The translations under genes and the position numbers were made by a program. A DNA stretch of 64,000 bases, from positions 93,287 through 157,286 of the forward strand of contig DXHV01000073.1 in assembly GCA_019113165.1 (NCBI GenBank). The letters run 5' to 3'. This document shows, in pieces, positions 25,170 to 33,972 of this stretch. This DNA is from Candidatus Desulfovibrio intestinipullorum. GTDB lineage: Bacteria; Desulfobacterota; Desulfovibrionia; Desulfovibrionales; Desulfovibrionaceae. Every line of letters begins with the position of its first letter. The stretch's first letter is position 1. Under the pieces are notes generated by a model. That model saw only the letters and a list, made by a program, of their open reading frames with translations, searched no databases and was not told where the DNA came from.

Positions 25170-26447
25170 ATGTCCGATCTCAAATCCATGTATAAAACCA
25201 TTGTCAAGGAAACCTATCCCGACACGCTGACCATCACGCTTGGCGATCAGACTCTTGTCTATCACAAGCGCCAGTGGGACATCGGCGGAGAAATGAAGGG
25301 ACTCAGGTACGGCGAGAATCCCGATCAGCCCGCAGCCCTGTATCAGCTGGCCGAAGGCAAGCTCACGCTGGGCGGCATCAGCTGGCGCGGCCCCGAGCAC
25401 AGCCTGGTCTCTGCCCTGACCGAAAAGCAGATGATTCAGGCCGGCAAGCACCCCGGCAAGACCAATCTGACCGACGTGGACAACGGCGCCAACATCCTGC
25501 AATACCTCACAGACAAGGCCGCAGCGCTCATCATCAAGCACAACAACCCCTGCGGAGCCGCCTGGTCCGATGACGGCGTGGGCAAGGCCCTGGAAAAGGC
25601 CTTCTGGTGTGACCGCATTGCCGCCTTCGGCGGTGCCGTTGTCGTCAACCGCCCCTTTACAAAGGAAGCCGCCGAGCTTGTGGCTGCCAACTACTTTGAA
25701 GTCGTGGCTGCCCCTGCCTTCGAAGAAGGCACAGTGGAAATTCTGAAGGGGCGCAAGAATCTGCGCATCATGGAGCTGCCCGGCCTGGCCTGCCTTGAAG
25801 AGCTGACCAGATCCGCCTTCCTGGACATCAAGTGTCTGGCCGACGGCGGTCTGGTGGTGCAGAAATCCTTCCAGAACCGCATCCTTGCCAATACGGACTT
25901 CATCCCCGCCCAGGCCACGGACAAGAACGGCACCACCTACATTGCCCGCAGTCCTTCCAAACAGGAGCTGGACGATCTGCGCTTTGCCTGGGCAGTGGAA
26001 GCGGGTGTAACCTCCAATTCCGTGATCTTTGCCCGCAACGGCGCCACCACAGCCATCGGCACGGGCGAGCAGGATCGCGTGGGCTGCGTGGAACTGGCCA
26101 TCTACAAGGCCTACCACAAGCATGAAGACGTGCTCTCCTTCACCAAGCACGGCCTGACCCTGTACGAACTCAAGGAAAAGGCCAAGACCGATGCGGACAT
26201 GGCCGCCAGACTGCAGGACATCGAGGCCCAGGCCAGGGAAGAACACGGCGGTCTCACAGGCTCCGTCCTCATTTCCGACGGCTTCTTCCCCTTCCGCGAC
26301 GGCGTGGACGTGGCCATGGCCGAAGGCATCACGGCCATCGGACAGCCCGGCGGATCCCTGCGTGACTGGGAAGTCATCAAGGCCGTGAACGAGCACAGCC
26401 CCCAGGTGGCCATGGTGTTCACGGGACAGCGTTCCTTCAAGCACTAG
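25170..26447 (+). CDS. purH: AICAR transformylase, stand-alone (PurH C-terminal domain only)
   Basis: 425 aa, GGGAGG upstream. Transfers a formyl group from 10-formyl-THF to AICAR, the penultimate step of IMP synthesis. The protein matches the C-terminal AICARFT part of PurH: RYGENPDQPAALYQ, the catalytic KHNNPCGAA lysine-histidine pair, GGAVVVNRPF, and the C-terminal SDGFFPFRDGVD and PGGSLRD. The N-terminal MGS-fold IMP cyclohydrolase domain of ordinary bifunctional PurH (about 190 aa) is missing; the frame starts right at the transformylase. A separate cyclohydrolase must exist elsewhere. Confidence 0.92.
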   Translation: MSDLKSMYKTIVKETYPDTLTITLGDQTLVYHKRQWDIGGEMKGLRYGENPDQPAALYQLAEGKLTLGGISWRGPEHSLVSALTEKQMIQAGKHPGKTNLTDVDNGANILQYLTDKAAALIIKHNNPCGAAWSDDGVGKALEKAFWCDRIAAFGGAVVVNRPFTKEAAELVAANYFEVVAAPAFEEGTVEILKGRKNLRIMELPGLACLEELTRSAFLDIKCLADGGLVVQKSFQNRILANTDFIPAQATDKNGTTYIARSPSKQELDDLRFAWAVEAGVTSNSVIFARNGATTAIGTGEQDRVGCVELAIYKAYHKHEDVLSFTKHGLTLYELKEKAKTDADMAARLQDIEAQAREEHGGLTGSVLISDGFFPFRDGVDVAMAEGITAIGQPGGSLRDWEVIKAVNEHSPQVAMVFTGQRSFKH

Positions 26448-26464
26448 GCCCGGAATCACACGCA

Positions 26465-27982
26465 ATGCCTTCCGGTTTCCCTCTGGAGTCCTCTCGGGAT
26501 TCTTCCATGGACGCATCTTCCATGGACACGCCCATGGACATTTCTTCGGGCCAGAGCCTTGTCCTGCCCCGTCTTGTCGTCTCCTCCATCTCCGGCGGAG
26601 GCGGCAAGACCCTGCTCAGTCTGGGGCTGGCCAGGGCTTTTGCCCAGGATGGTCATGCTGTCCTGCCCTTCAAGAAGGGGCCGGACTACATTGATGCTGC
26701 CTGGCTGGCCGCTGCGGCCGGACGTCCGGCCACCAATCTCGATCCCTTCTTTCTGAACGGGGACAGGCTGCGTGCGCAGATGGGCCACGCCGCCCGCACC
26801 CTGCTGACAGACAGCGAACGCCCCCGGGCCCTTGCTGTCATAGAGGGCAACAGAGGCCTCTTTGACGGTCTGGATCTGGACGGTTCCTGTTCGACCTCGG
26901 CTCTGGCCAGAGAACTCAGGGTGCCCGTAGTCCTGACCATCAATGTCACCAAGATGACCCGTACCGTGGCTGCCCTGCTCCAGGGGCTGGAACACTTTGA
27001 ACAGGGCGTACACTTTGCCGGTGTCGTGCTCAACCGCACAGGCTCGGCACGGCATGCCTCCTATGTGCGCCAGTCCATAGAGCGCTACACGGACTTCAGG
27101 GTTCTGGGCGAGCTGCCACGGCTCAAGACCAATCTGCTGCCCGAACGCCACATGGGCCTGGCCTCCTTCCGGGGCGACGAGCTCACGGATTCTGCCCGCA
27201 GTGCCCTGGAAGAACTGGCGGCCTTCATCAGGGAGCATGTGGATCTGCAGGCCGTTGTCCGTGCGGCCCATGCAGCGCCGGCCCTCACCTGCGGCTCCTT
27301 CTGGCAGACTCCTGAACGCAGCCCCGAGTACAGGCCCTGCATAGGCTATGTGCGCGATGCCTGCCTCTGGTTCTACTACAGGGAGAATCTGGAAGCCCTG
27401 GAACGGGCCGGAGCCCGTCTGGTCCGGCTCTCCTTCTCCGACCCAGTCTGGCCCTGGGAAGGGGCAGACGGCCTGGACGGCCTCTATCTTGGCGGCGGCT
27501 TTCCTGAAGACTTTCTGGATCAGCTTGAGGGCAATCCCCGCCTGCAGGAAATTGCCCGCTTCTCGGAGAAAGGCTTTCCCGTTTATGCCGAGTGCGGCGG
27601 CCTGATGATCCTCTCCCGCTCCGTGCGCAGCGGGCAGCGCTGTACCAAAATGGCCGGAGCCCTGCCCCTGGACATCGAATTCTGCCCAAGACCGCAGGGA
27701 CTTGGCTATGTACGCGGCACCATTGTGCGTCCCAATCCCTTCTATGCGGAGGGGACCCTCCTGAGCGGTCATGAATTCCACTATTCCCGCGTGCTCAATG
27801 CTTCGGCCGGCGAAGCTGCCGTGCTCGGACTTGAACGCGGCATGGGCCTTGGACAGGGCCGGGATGGCCTGGTCGTGGGCAATACCTGGGGCTCCTATAC
27901 CCACATCTTTGCTCCGGCAGTCCCTGGCTGGGCAGAGGGCCTCTGCCGCATGGCCATGGAATGGCACGCAAGGCGGATCTGA
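26465..27982 (+). CDS. cbiA: Cobyrinate a,c-diamide synthase-type glutamine amidotransferase
   Basis: 505 aa. Uses glutamine and ATP to amidate the a and c carboxylates of a tetrapyrrole. ATPase P-loop SSISGGGGKT (about 41-50), KKGPDYIDAAW, then a class-I-like glutaminase domain with the nucleophile in YAECGGLMIL (about Cys379) and a C-terminal GHEFHYS and NTWGSYTH. The N-terminal 33 residues are a Ser/Met/Asp-rich leader with repeated SSMD/PMD units, so a start at one of the internal Met codons is possible. In sulfate reducers a close paralogue amidates sirohaem for dissimilatory sulfite reductase, so CbiA versus that role cannot be separated by sequence alone. Located 17 bp after purH. Confidence 0.88.
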   Translation: MPSGFPLESSRDSSMDASSMDTPMDISSGQSLVLPRLVVSSISGGGGKTLLSLGLARAFAQDGHAVLPFKKGPDYIDAAWLAAAAGRPATNLDPFFLNGDRLRAQMGHAARTLLTDSERPRALAVIEGNRGLFDGLDLDGSCSTSALARELRVPVVLTINVTKMTRTVAALLQGLEHFEQGVHFAGVVLNRTGSARHASYVRQSIERYTDFRVLGELPRLKTNLLPERHMGLASFRGDELTDSARSALEELAAFIREHVDLQAVVRAAHAAPALTCGSFWQTPERSPEYRPCIGYVRDACLWFYYRENLEALERAGARLVRLSFSDPVWPWEGADGLDGLYLGGGFPEDFLDQLEGNPRLQEIARFSEKGFPVYAECGGLMILSRSVRSGQRCTKMAGALPLDIEFCPRPQGLGYVRGTIVRPNPFYAEGTLLSGHEFHYSRVLNASAGEAAVLGLERGMGLGQGRDGLVVGNTWGSYTHIFAPAVPGWAEGLCRMAMEWHARRI

Positions 27983-28011
27983 CGATCTGCACAAAGCAAG
28001 CAATGCCTGCC

Positions 28012-28052
28012 AAAAGACGCCGCTCAGGGAATCCTGTCGCGGCGTCTTTTTC
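28012..28052 (+). terminator. Terminator after cbiA
   Basis: AAAAGACGCCGC (28012-28023) pairs with GCGGCGTCTTTTT (28039-28051). Strong stem and T tract; also close to the stop of the convergent secreted-protein gene. Confidence 0.9.
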
Positions 28053-28079
28053 GTGTGCAGAATGTTTTTTGTCAGCGTC

Positions 28080-28556
28080 CTAGCGCTTCCACAGATAGGC
28101 GTACTTCACGGAAAGGCCATCCGTGCGTTCCACCAGGCGGGCCACCAGTCCGTCTATGTCCTCGTCGGAAATCGTGCCCACTTCCCGACCCAGCAGCATG
28201 GGCAGGTAGTCGTCCTTCTGGCTGTAGGCCCAGATGACACAGTAGACCGAGCCCACGGACGGACGGGAGGGAAATTCCGGCGCCGTGGAAATGAGGATGA
28301 GCAGCCTGGGCTCGCTAGCGACACTGAGCCTGAACAGGCTTGAGGTATTGAACTTTTCCTTGAGCGCCGTAGTCAGACGCGCTCCAATGCTGTCTGTTCC
28401 TTCGGCCTGCACGCCAACAGCCGTCACCCGGGCATCCACCTTGGCCGGTGCGTTGGGAACAGGATCTGCGGCAGCAGTGCCCTTGGGAGCTGCCAAGGCA
28501 GGCTGCACAATGCTCAGACAGAAAAGGCATACAATGGCAAAGAGTGCTTGCTTCAT
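28080..28556 (-). CDS. Secreted protein of unknown function with structured leader
   Basis: 158 aa. Residues 1-22 are a Sec signal peptide ending ALAA. The mature part has a Pro/Ala-rich start, then an alpha/beta-looking domain (VGVQAEGTDSIGARLTTALKEKF, RLLILISTAPEFP, SVYCVIWAYSQKDDYLPMLLGREVG) and a basic end YLWKR. I do not recognise the family. There is no ordinary ribosome site next to ATG; AAGGAGG lies 49 nt upstream inside the same folded leader found before nusA and infB. Confidence 0.75.
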   Translation of the reverse strand: MKQALFAIVCLFCLSIVQPALAAPKGTAAADPVPNAPAKVDARVTAVGVQAEGTDSIGARLTTALKEKFNTSSLFRLSVASEPRLLILISTAPEFPSRPSVGSVYCVIWAYSQKDDYLPMLLGREVGTISDEDIDGLVARLVERTDGLSVKYAYLWKR

Positions 28557-28612
28557 TAAAAATCGGCGCGGATATCCCCAGGGTCACCTGGGGGAGGAAG
28601 CGCCGCCTCCTT
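28557..28612 (-). promoter_or_regulatory. Shine-Dalgarno bridging leader element, copy 1
   Basis: Read on the minus strand: AAGGAGG (28612-28606), loop CGGCGCTT (28605-28598), CCTCC (28597-28593), hairpin CCTGGGG/CCCCAGG-type stem (28593-28587 with 28582-28576), then GCGCCG (28569-28564) and ATG at 28556. CGGCGC can pair with GCGCCG (6 bp) and GGAGG with CCTCC (5 bp). Nearly identical elements precede nusA and infB. Confidence 0.75.
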
Positions 28613-28980
28613 GTTCGAGTCCTGAGGGTTCTGGAGAGATCGTGGGATCCTCGTGCCGGGAGCGGTTTTGAGGGCAGCTGAGCGACATCGCCGTGTGGCT
28701 GATGCGGCCGCTGCAAGGGGCATGCGCCCGATACGGACAGGCCCGGCACTGGCACTTCCTGCCTGTACGCCAAGAGTACTGTATGGAGCACCGGCAAATC
28801 AAGAACTATGTCCCAGGACTGCCTGCGAATCCGGCGTACCAGATGCCCCAGGCAGGAAAACCGTCCCTGACACGGACACGTTCCTCTCCCGGTCGCGCCT
28901 GTCGCCCGCAGGAAGAGCATGCATCTTTTCATGGACGACTGGGGCAAAAGCAGCTACAAGACAGAGATCAAGGAGGGAAT

Positions 28981-30345
28981 ATGCACAAGACCCTTATCAA
29001 AAGCATTCTTTCGGCCATGGCTCCGATGAACGACGTGACCGTCTGCGGATGGATACGCACACGCCGCGATGGCAAGGGCGTCACCTTTCTGGAACTGAAC
29101 GACGGATCCTGCCTCACCAACCTGCAGTGCGTCGTGGATGCCGACACGGAAGCTGCCCGGGGCCTGGGTGATCATGGCACCGGTGCCGCCGTCAAGGTCT
29201 GCGGCGAGCTGGTTCCCTCTCCGGGTAAGGGACAGCGCTGGGAAGTGCGTGCCACCGCCATTGAGGTCTTTGGCGGCGCCGATCCGGCGGTCTACCCTCT
29301 GCAGAAAAAGCGGCATTCGGACGAATTTTTGCGCACCATTGCCCATCTGCGTGCGCGGACCAACAAGTATTCCGCGACCTTCCGCATCCGCTCCAGGGCT
29401 GCGACGGCCATTCGTACTTATTTCGAATCCGAAGGCTTCTACGAGGTGCACTGCCCTGTACTGACAGGTTCCGACTGTGAGGGCGCCGGAGAAATGTTCC
29501 GCGTCACCACCCTGCCCCCGGGCGAAAAGGATCTGAGCAAGGATTTCTTCAACAGGGCCTGCAATCTCACCGTGTCCGGCCAGCTCGAAGCCGAAGCCCT
29601 GGCCATGGGCCTTGGCCGGGTCTATTCCTTCGGGACAACCTTCAGGGCCGAAAACTCCAATACGCCCCGCCATGCCGCAGAATTCCTCATGGTCGAGCCG
29701 GAAATGGCCTTTGCCGATCTCTCCGACCTCATGGAACTTGCGGAAAATCTCGTGCACCATGTCACGGACTACGTCCTCACTCAGTGCGAGGAAGACGTTT
29801 CCCTCTTTGACCGCTTCGTGGAAAAGGGTCTTATCGACAGGCTGAAGATCATTGCCGAGCAGCCCTTTGCCCGCATCACCTACGGCGAGGCCATAGACAT
29901 TCTGGTCAAGAGCGGCAGGGAATTTGTCTTCCCGGTCACCTACGGCGTTGACCTGCAGACCGAACATGAGCGCTATCTTGCCGAGGAACACTTTGGCAAG
30001 GCAACCATCGTCACGGATTATCCTCGCAATATCAAGGCCTTCTACATGCGCAACAACGACGATGGAGAAACCGTGGCGGCCATGGACGTCCTTGTGCCCC
30101 GCATAGGCGAACTCATAGGCGGATCCCAGCGCGAGGAACGCCTGGACCTTTTGCAGCACCGCATCATCGAGCTAGGACAGCAGCTGTCCGACTACGACTG
30201 GTATCTCGATCTGCGCCGCTACGGCACCAATCCCCATGCAGGCTTTGGTCTCGGCTTCGAGCGCCTCATCATGATGCTCACGGGCATTGCCAATATCCGC
30301 GACGTGATCCCCTTCCCGAGAACACCCGGAAACCTGGAGTTCTAG
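28981..30345 (+). CDS. asnS: Asparaginyl-tRNA synthetase
   Basis: 454 aa from ATG 28981 with AAGGAGG upstream; a longer frame has no support. An N-terminal OB-fold anticodon-binding domain (about 18-105) is followed by a class II catalytic core with motif 2 FRAENSNTPRHAAEFLMVEPE and motif 3 GFGLGFERLIMMLTG. HAAEF is the asparagine-specific form of the motif. The enzyme charges tRNA-Asn directly. The 370 bp upstream hold no gene I can support. Confidence 0.98.
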   Translation: MHKTLIKSILSAMAPMNDVTVCGWIRTRRDGKGVTFLELNDGSCLTNLQCVVDADTEAARGLGDHGTGAAVKVCGELVPSPGKGQRWEVRATAIEVFGGADPAVYPLQKKRHSDEFLRTIAHLRARTNKYSATFRIRSRAATAIRTYFESEGFYEVHCPVLTGSDCEGAGEMFRVTTLPPGEKDLSKDFFNRACNLTVSGQLEAEALAMGLGRVYSFGTTFRAENSNTPRHAAEFLMVEPEMAFADLSDLMELAENLVHHVTDYVLTQCEEDVSLFDRFVEKGLIDRLKIIAEQPFARITYGEAIDILVKSGREFVFPVTYGVDLQTEHERYLAEEHFGKATIVTDYPRNIKAFYMRNNDDGETVAAMDVLVPRIGELIGGSQREERLDLLQHRIIELGQQLSDYDWYLDLRRYGTNPHAGFGLGFERLIMMLTGIANIRDVIPFPRTPGNLEF

Positions 30346-30468
30346 TGTTTAATTTTATTAGTCCACATACTGCTATCGATTGATAATCACTGTATTTTCA
30401 GACGCATGTAGCATGATGGATTTTTGTAATTAGACACTAGACAGACACAAGGCGACACAGCGTTTTTC

Positions 30469-30517
30469 AGCGGCAAAGACCTCCTGGACTTTTCTTGTCC
30501 GGGAGGTCTTTGCCGCT
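30469..30517. repeat. 21-bp inverted repeat (hairpin)
   Basis: Positions 30469-30489 pair with 30497-30517 over 21 bp (one T-G wobble on the plus strand), 7-nt loop; core AGCGGCAAAGACCTCC. No T tract follows on either strand, so it is not a standard terminator; it may be a sub-terminal end or a protection against read-through into the mobile element. Confidence 0.7.
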
Positions 30518-30628
30518 CTGGCTATCCTGCAGACTATTCTCTGCCGAGCCTCATTTCTCGGGGCCGCGCCTTCTGTCTTCGTCTGCCAAAGACGCCTCGC
30601 ATGCTGTGGAGGACGGGCTGCGGCGTCC

Positions 30629-31078
30629 TCAGGGCTTCTTCTTGAGAATTCTCCAGACGGTCATGTGGGAGATATCCTGCACAATGCCGTTTTCCACCAC
30701 CTTGCCGGCCAAAAGGCGCAGAGTCCACTTGCGATAGCCCTGGGGCGGTTCCGTGTCCGCCAGCTTGAGCACGGCATGCTCGATGCTGCCGCCAAACTTG
30801 GAGGGACGGGGCTGTCTGTGGCGGCGATCCCTGCCCAGTGCCGCGTCAATGCCCAGGGTCAGGAAGCGTTCCTTGATGTGGGACAGGGTGCGGTCACTGA
30901 CGCCCAGGTCGGCAGAAACACGGGAAATGGTCCAGCGGTATTCGGCAAACTCCCCCTTGTCCAGGAGCAGAAGGGCCCGTGCATAGCGGCCCTGCTTGCT
31001 GGCCGTTCCCTCGGCTGCCAATTCCTTCAGGAGACTGACCTCATGCTTTTTGAGAGAGACGCGGTATTGCTTGCTCAT
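30629..31078 (-). CDS. IS630-type transposase, N-terminal helix-turn-helix part only
   Basis: 149 aa from ATG 31078, with GAGGAG 9 nt upstream. Matches the DNA-binding first half of IS630 transposases: MSKQYRVSLKKHE start, a helix-turn-helix around residues 50-75 (ISRVSADLGVSDRTLSHIKERF), the linker GLDAAL-like GIDAALGRD, and the second helical unit ending WTLRLLAGKVVENGIV...ISHMTVWRILKKKP. The family normally continues NELKPW and into the DDE catalytic domain; here a TGA follows directly and no continuation is found in any frame. It may be a dead remnant or a domesticated DNA-binding protein. Confidence 0.75.
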   Translation of the reverse strand: MSKQYRVSLKKHEVSLLKELAAEGTASKQGRYARALLLLDKGEFAEYRWTISRVSADLGVSDRTLSHIKERFLTLGIDAALGRDRRHRQPRPSKFGGSIEHAVLKLADTEPPQGYRKWTLRLLAGKVVENGIVQDISHMTVWRILKKKP

Positions 31079-31299
31079 CGGCACAAACTCCTCACATCGT
31101 CCGCATTCTGCCCCAGCCAGAAGTCGCCATGCAGAATCTTCCTTCAGAGCGATTCCTGGACAGGGTATGGAAGGGGGACGAAAATACGGAAAACGAAATT
31201 GAAATCTGTTGTCTAATTTATCGAAACCTCCACCTTATGACAAGACGGCATGCCGCTTGCGCCGATTCCCTTCAATCAGTCTGAAAGCGAGTCTGGACA

Positions 31300-31333
31300 G
31301 GGCTGCACAGGGAATATGTCCCCCGTGCAGCCC
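31300..31333 (-). terminator. Hairpin downstream of thiF
   Basis: GGGCTGCACAGGG (31300-31312) pairs with CCCCGTGCAGCCC (31321-31333) with one mismatch or wobble. No T tract follows on the minus strand, so it may be a 3' protective hairpin or weak terminator of the thi operon. Confidence 0.45.
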
Positions 31334-31346
31334 CCAAAAAATTTTT

Positions 31347-31955
31347 TCAGTCTTTCTTCTGCCAGACCCTGCAGAGCACCTCGTCCGCCATGAGGGCCGC
31401 ACAGGCCACCACTCTTGGTGCCAGCGGGGCACAGTGCTCCACGTCACTGGCAAAGTCACCCACAACCGACAGAAGCCCCAGCCTGCGGACCGTCATCTGC
31501 GGGCCGCCAAAGCCGCCCATGCCCGAGCAGGCGACCACAGGCTTCGTGGCCAGCAGGCAGGCCTGCACAAGGCGCTGCTTCATGTCAGCCCCATCCAGAG
31601 CCTCAATCCAGAAGTCGGCCTTAGACAGCAACCGGGGGAGCGTGCTGTCTGCCACGCGCTCCACCAGGCCCTCTATCTGCAGGCCGGGATCAAGCTCATG
31701 AAGGTGCCTTGTCAGGGCCGCCACCTTGCTCTGTCCAACATCCGCAGGGAAGTAGAACTGCCGGTTCAAATTGCTTGGCTCCACCGTGTCCTCGTCTACG
31801 AGGACAAAACGGGAAAAACCGGTCCTGGCCAGCATGAAGGCCACATTGGAGCCTATGCCGCCAAGACCGGCTATGCCCAGGCGCAGTTCCTGGAGCCTGC
31901 GCAGCCTGTCCTCGGGGACATAGCGCCGCAGGCCCTGTCGCAACAGTGTGGTCAC
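31347..31955 (-). CDS. thiF: ThiS adenylyltransferase, short ThiF
   Basis: 202 aa. E1-like Rossmann enzyme that adenylates the C-terminus of ThiS. Nucleotide motif GIAGLGGIGSNVAFMLARTG (about 28-47), LVDEDTVEPSNLNRQFY and GQSKV follow the family. The CxxC zinc pairs and extended C-terminus of MoeB/long ThiF are absent; this short form is common beside thiH/thiG in anaerobes. Its ATG overlaps the thiH stop (ATGA), last gene of the thi operon. Confidence 0.92.
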   Translation of the reverse strand: MTTLLRQGLRRYVPEDRLRRLQELRLGIAGLGGIGSNVAFMLARTGFSRFVLVDEDTVEPSNLNRQFYFPADVGQSKVAALTRHLHELDPGLQIEGLVERVADSTLPRLLSKADFWIEALDGADMKQRLVQACLLATKPVVACSGMGGFGGPQMTVRRLGLLSVVGDFASDVEHCAPLAPRVVACAALMADEVLCRVWQKKD

Positions 31956-33085
31956 GCGCCCTTCCTGACTGTTGTTGTCGTGGGATCTTCCCAGTCCTTG
32001 AGCACGACCTGGAAGCCCTGGTTTTGCAGGTCATGCTCCATGGTCTGCATGTCACGGCTGTCCGTGATGTCAAACTGCGGAGGTGTTTCGGTCTGATGCA
32101 CCCTGCCGCCCACGGCCGTGGACACGCCGGCAGAGACCCTGTTGACGCAGATGGCCACCAGATGGTTGCGCATGTCCGCACTTTCCCTGGACGAACAGGT
32201 AATGGTAGCTCTGGGCAGGAACAGGCGCAGGGCCGTCACATACTGCACAAAGCGGCGGTCATTGAGCTCGTGGGGGATGTCGAAGGAGCCCACATGGGAG
32301 CAGATGCGGGGAATGCTCACGCCTATGTCGACGCCCGGATAATGCCTCTGCAGCCACCAGGCATGCAGGCCCGTGGCAAAGCCGTCGTGCTCAAGCTTCT
32401 CCAGGCCCAGCAGGGCGCCCAGGCCCAGGGAACGCATGCCCGCCCTGGCAGCCCGTTCCGGTGCCTCCAGACGGAAGGCATAATTGCTCTTGGGACCTGC
32501 GGGATGCAGCCAGGCATAGAGCTCGGGATTGTAGGTCTCCTGGAACATGGTCATGGCATTGACGCCACTCTGCACCATGAGGCGGTATTCGTCCTCGGTG
32601 AGCGAATACACTTCTATGCCTATGCTGGCAAAATGGGGCTTTATCCGGCGCACCACTTCGGCGATGTACTGCGGAGAGGAGAGCTTGGGGGCCTCGCCCG
32701 TCAGGATGAGGATGTCCTCAAAGCCCTGCCTGGCTATGGCCATGGCTTCGTCTACGGCCTCGTCCACACTCAGGTGCGTGCGCTTCTGCTTGTTGTTGGC
32801 ATTGAAACCGCAGTATCTGCAGTGATTGGTGCAGACATCGGAAATGTACAGAGGCGTGAACACGTTGACGGCATAGCCGAAGTAGCGTGTGGTGAGATCC
32901 CTGGCCCGCTGGGCCATGGCCTCAAGATAGGGTTCTGCAGCCGGCGAGAGCAGGGCCAGAAAGTCCCTGGGACGCAGTTCCTCGGCATTGATGGCCGCAA
33001 CCACGTCCTCGCCCGTCATGGCAGCCACATCCTGTTCGCGCTGCGTGCGATCCAGACTGGACCAGTATTCACGGAAGGTTGCCAT
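31952..33085 (-). CDS. thiH: 2-iminoacetate synthase (radical SAM)
   Basis: 377 aa, AGGAGG upstream. Cleaves tyrosine to dehydroglycine for the thiazole ring. The radical-SAM motif CTNHCRYCGF (CxxxCxxC, about 85-94) is present, with ILILTGEAPKL and the family segment IGVSIPRICSHVG. The oxygen-sensitive ThiH route (instead of ThiO) fits an anaerobe. 9 bp separate it from thiG. Confidence 0.97.
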   Translation of the reverse strand: MATFREYWSSLDRTQREQDVAAMTGEDVVAAINAEELRPRDFLALLSPAAEPYLEAMAQRARDLTTRYFGYAVNVFTPLYISDVCTNHCRYCGFNANNKQKRTHLSVDEAVDEAMAIARQGFEDILILTGEAPKLSSPQYIAEVVRRIKPHFASIGIEVYSLTEDEYRLMVQSGVNAMTMFQETYNPELYAWLHPAGPKSNYAFRLEAPERAARAGMRSLGLGALLGLEKLEHDGFATGLHAWWLQRHYPGVDIGVSIPRICSHVGSFDIPHELNDRRFVQYVTALRLFLPRATITCSSRESADMRNHLVAICVNRVSAGVSTAVGGRVHQTETPPQFDITDSRDMQTMEHDLQNQGFQVVLKDWEDPTTTTVRKGA

Positions 33086-33094
33086 TGTGTCCTC

Positions 33095-33865
33095 CTAGCG
33101 CAGAAAGCCCGTCAGCGGCGAAGAGGCCCTGGCGCCCTCGGCAAAGGAGCGTCCGGCACCAAGACCGGCCTTGTAGGCGGCACGTCCGGCCTCCACGGCC
33201 TTGCCAAAGGCTTCGGCCATGGTGACGGCATCGCGGGCCGAGGCAATGCCTGTATTCACAAGACAGGCATCGGCGCCCATTTCCATGGCCTCGCAGGCCT
33301 CGGAAGGACGGCCTATGCCGGCATCCACAATGACCGGCACATTCATCTCGTCGATGAGCACGGCAATCATTTCCTTGGTGCGCAGGCCCCTGTTGGTGCC
33401 AATGGGCGCTGCCAGGGGCATGACACAGGCGGCACCGGCATCCACGCAGGCCCGGGCCACGTAGAGATCGGGATTGATGTAGGGGAAGACCACAAAGCCT
33501 TCCTTGACCAGGAGTTCCGTGGCCTTGGCCGTTCCGTAGCCGTCGGGCAGAAGGCGCAGGGTATCATTGATGACTTCTATCTTGATCCAGTTCCCGCAGC
33601 CTGCGGCTCTGGCAATGCGGGCCAGACGCACTGCTTCCTCGGCCGTACGGGCGCCCGAGGTATTGGGCAGAAGATGCATGCCGGCAGGAATGTGCCCCAT
33701 GATGCCGCGGCCGCCGTCATCGACCCTGCGCATGGCCACAGTGATCACCTGCGAGCCACTGGCCCTGGCAACCTGCGGAATGAGATCGTCGGTGCGGTAC
33801 TTGCCTGTTCCTATGAACAGTCTGCTGGTCAGTTTTTCTCCGCCTATTTCAAAAAGGTCTTCCAT
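33095..33865 (-). CDS. thiG: Thiazole synthase
   Basis: 256 aa from ATG 33865 with GGAGGG directly upstream; the in-frame TTG before it is part of that site. Forms the thiazole phosphate from DXP, dehydroglycine and ThiS thiocarboxylate. The Schiff-base lysine is in NWIKIEVI (about Lys110); LFIGTGKY near the start, [12 protein letters not shown] and [11 protein letters not shown] are family signatures. Between thiS and thiH in the operon. Confidence 0.97.
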   Translation of the reverse strand: MEDLFEIGGEKLTSRLFIGTGKYRTDDLIPQVARASGSQVITVAMRRVDDGGRGIMGHIPAGMHLLPNTSGARTAEEAVRLARIARAAGCGNWIKIEVINDTLRLLPDGYGTAKATELLVKEGFVVFPYINPDLYVARACVDAGAACVMPLAAPIGTNRGLRTKEMIAVLIDEMNVPVIVDAGIGRPSEACEAMEMGADACLVNTGIASARDAVTMAEAFGKAVEAGRAAYKAGLGAGRSFAEGARASSPLTGFLR

Positions 33866-33972
33866 AATGCCCTCCAAAAAACCGTGTGTCCCTGAGGTTG
33901 CGACGGCCTGTCAGGCCTGGCCCCCGAGTCCGCCTGCGGTCCCGGAAGCCCGACCTGACGACTGGCCACGGA

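Larger units (their letters stand above)
30427..31220. mobile_element. Truncated IS630-type element
   Basis: An approximately 0.79-kb island. ATTAGACA at 30429-30436 and its inverse TGTCTAAT at 31210-31217 form short inverted ends, each next to a TA dinucleotide (the usual IS630 target) with a one-base offset on the right. Inside are a 149-codon gene for the N-terminal half of an IS630 transposase and a 21-bp inverted repeat. The catalytic DDE half is absent, so the element cannot move on its own. Confidence 0.5.

Noticed and set aside
28606..28625. TTGTTCGAGTCCTGAGG looks like a tRNA T-loop
   Set aside because: The flanking bases do not form a 5-bp T stem and no acceptor or anticodon arms are present; the stretch is the 5' side of the leader element on the other strand.
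28954..30159. 401-codon minus-strand frame opposite asnS
   Set aside because: Exact antisense of the asnS reading frame; composition typical of shadows.
31946..33895. 649-codon plus-strand frame opposite thiH/thiG
   Set aside because: Antisense shadow; thiH and thiG have clear motifs and overlaps that define the real strand.
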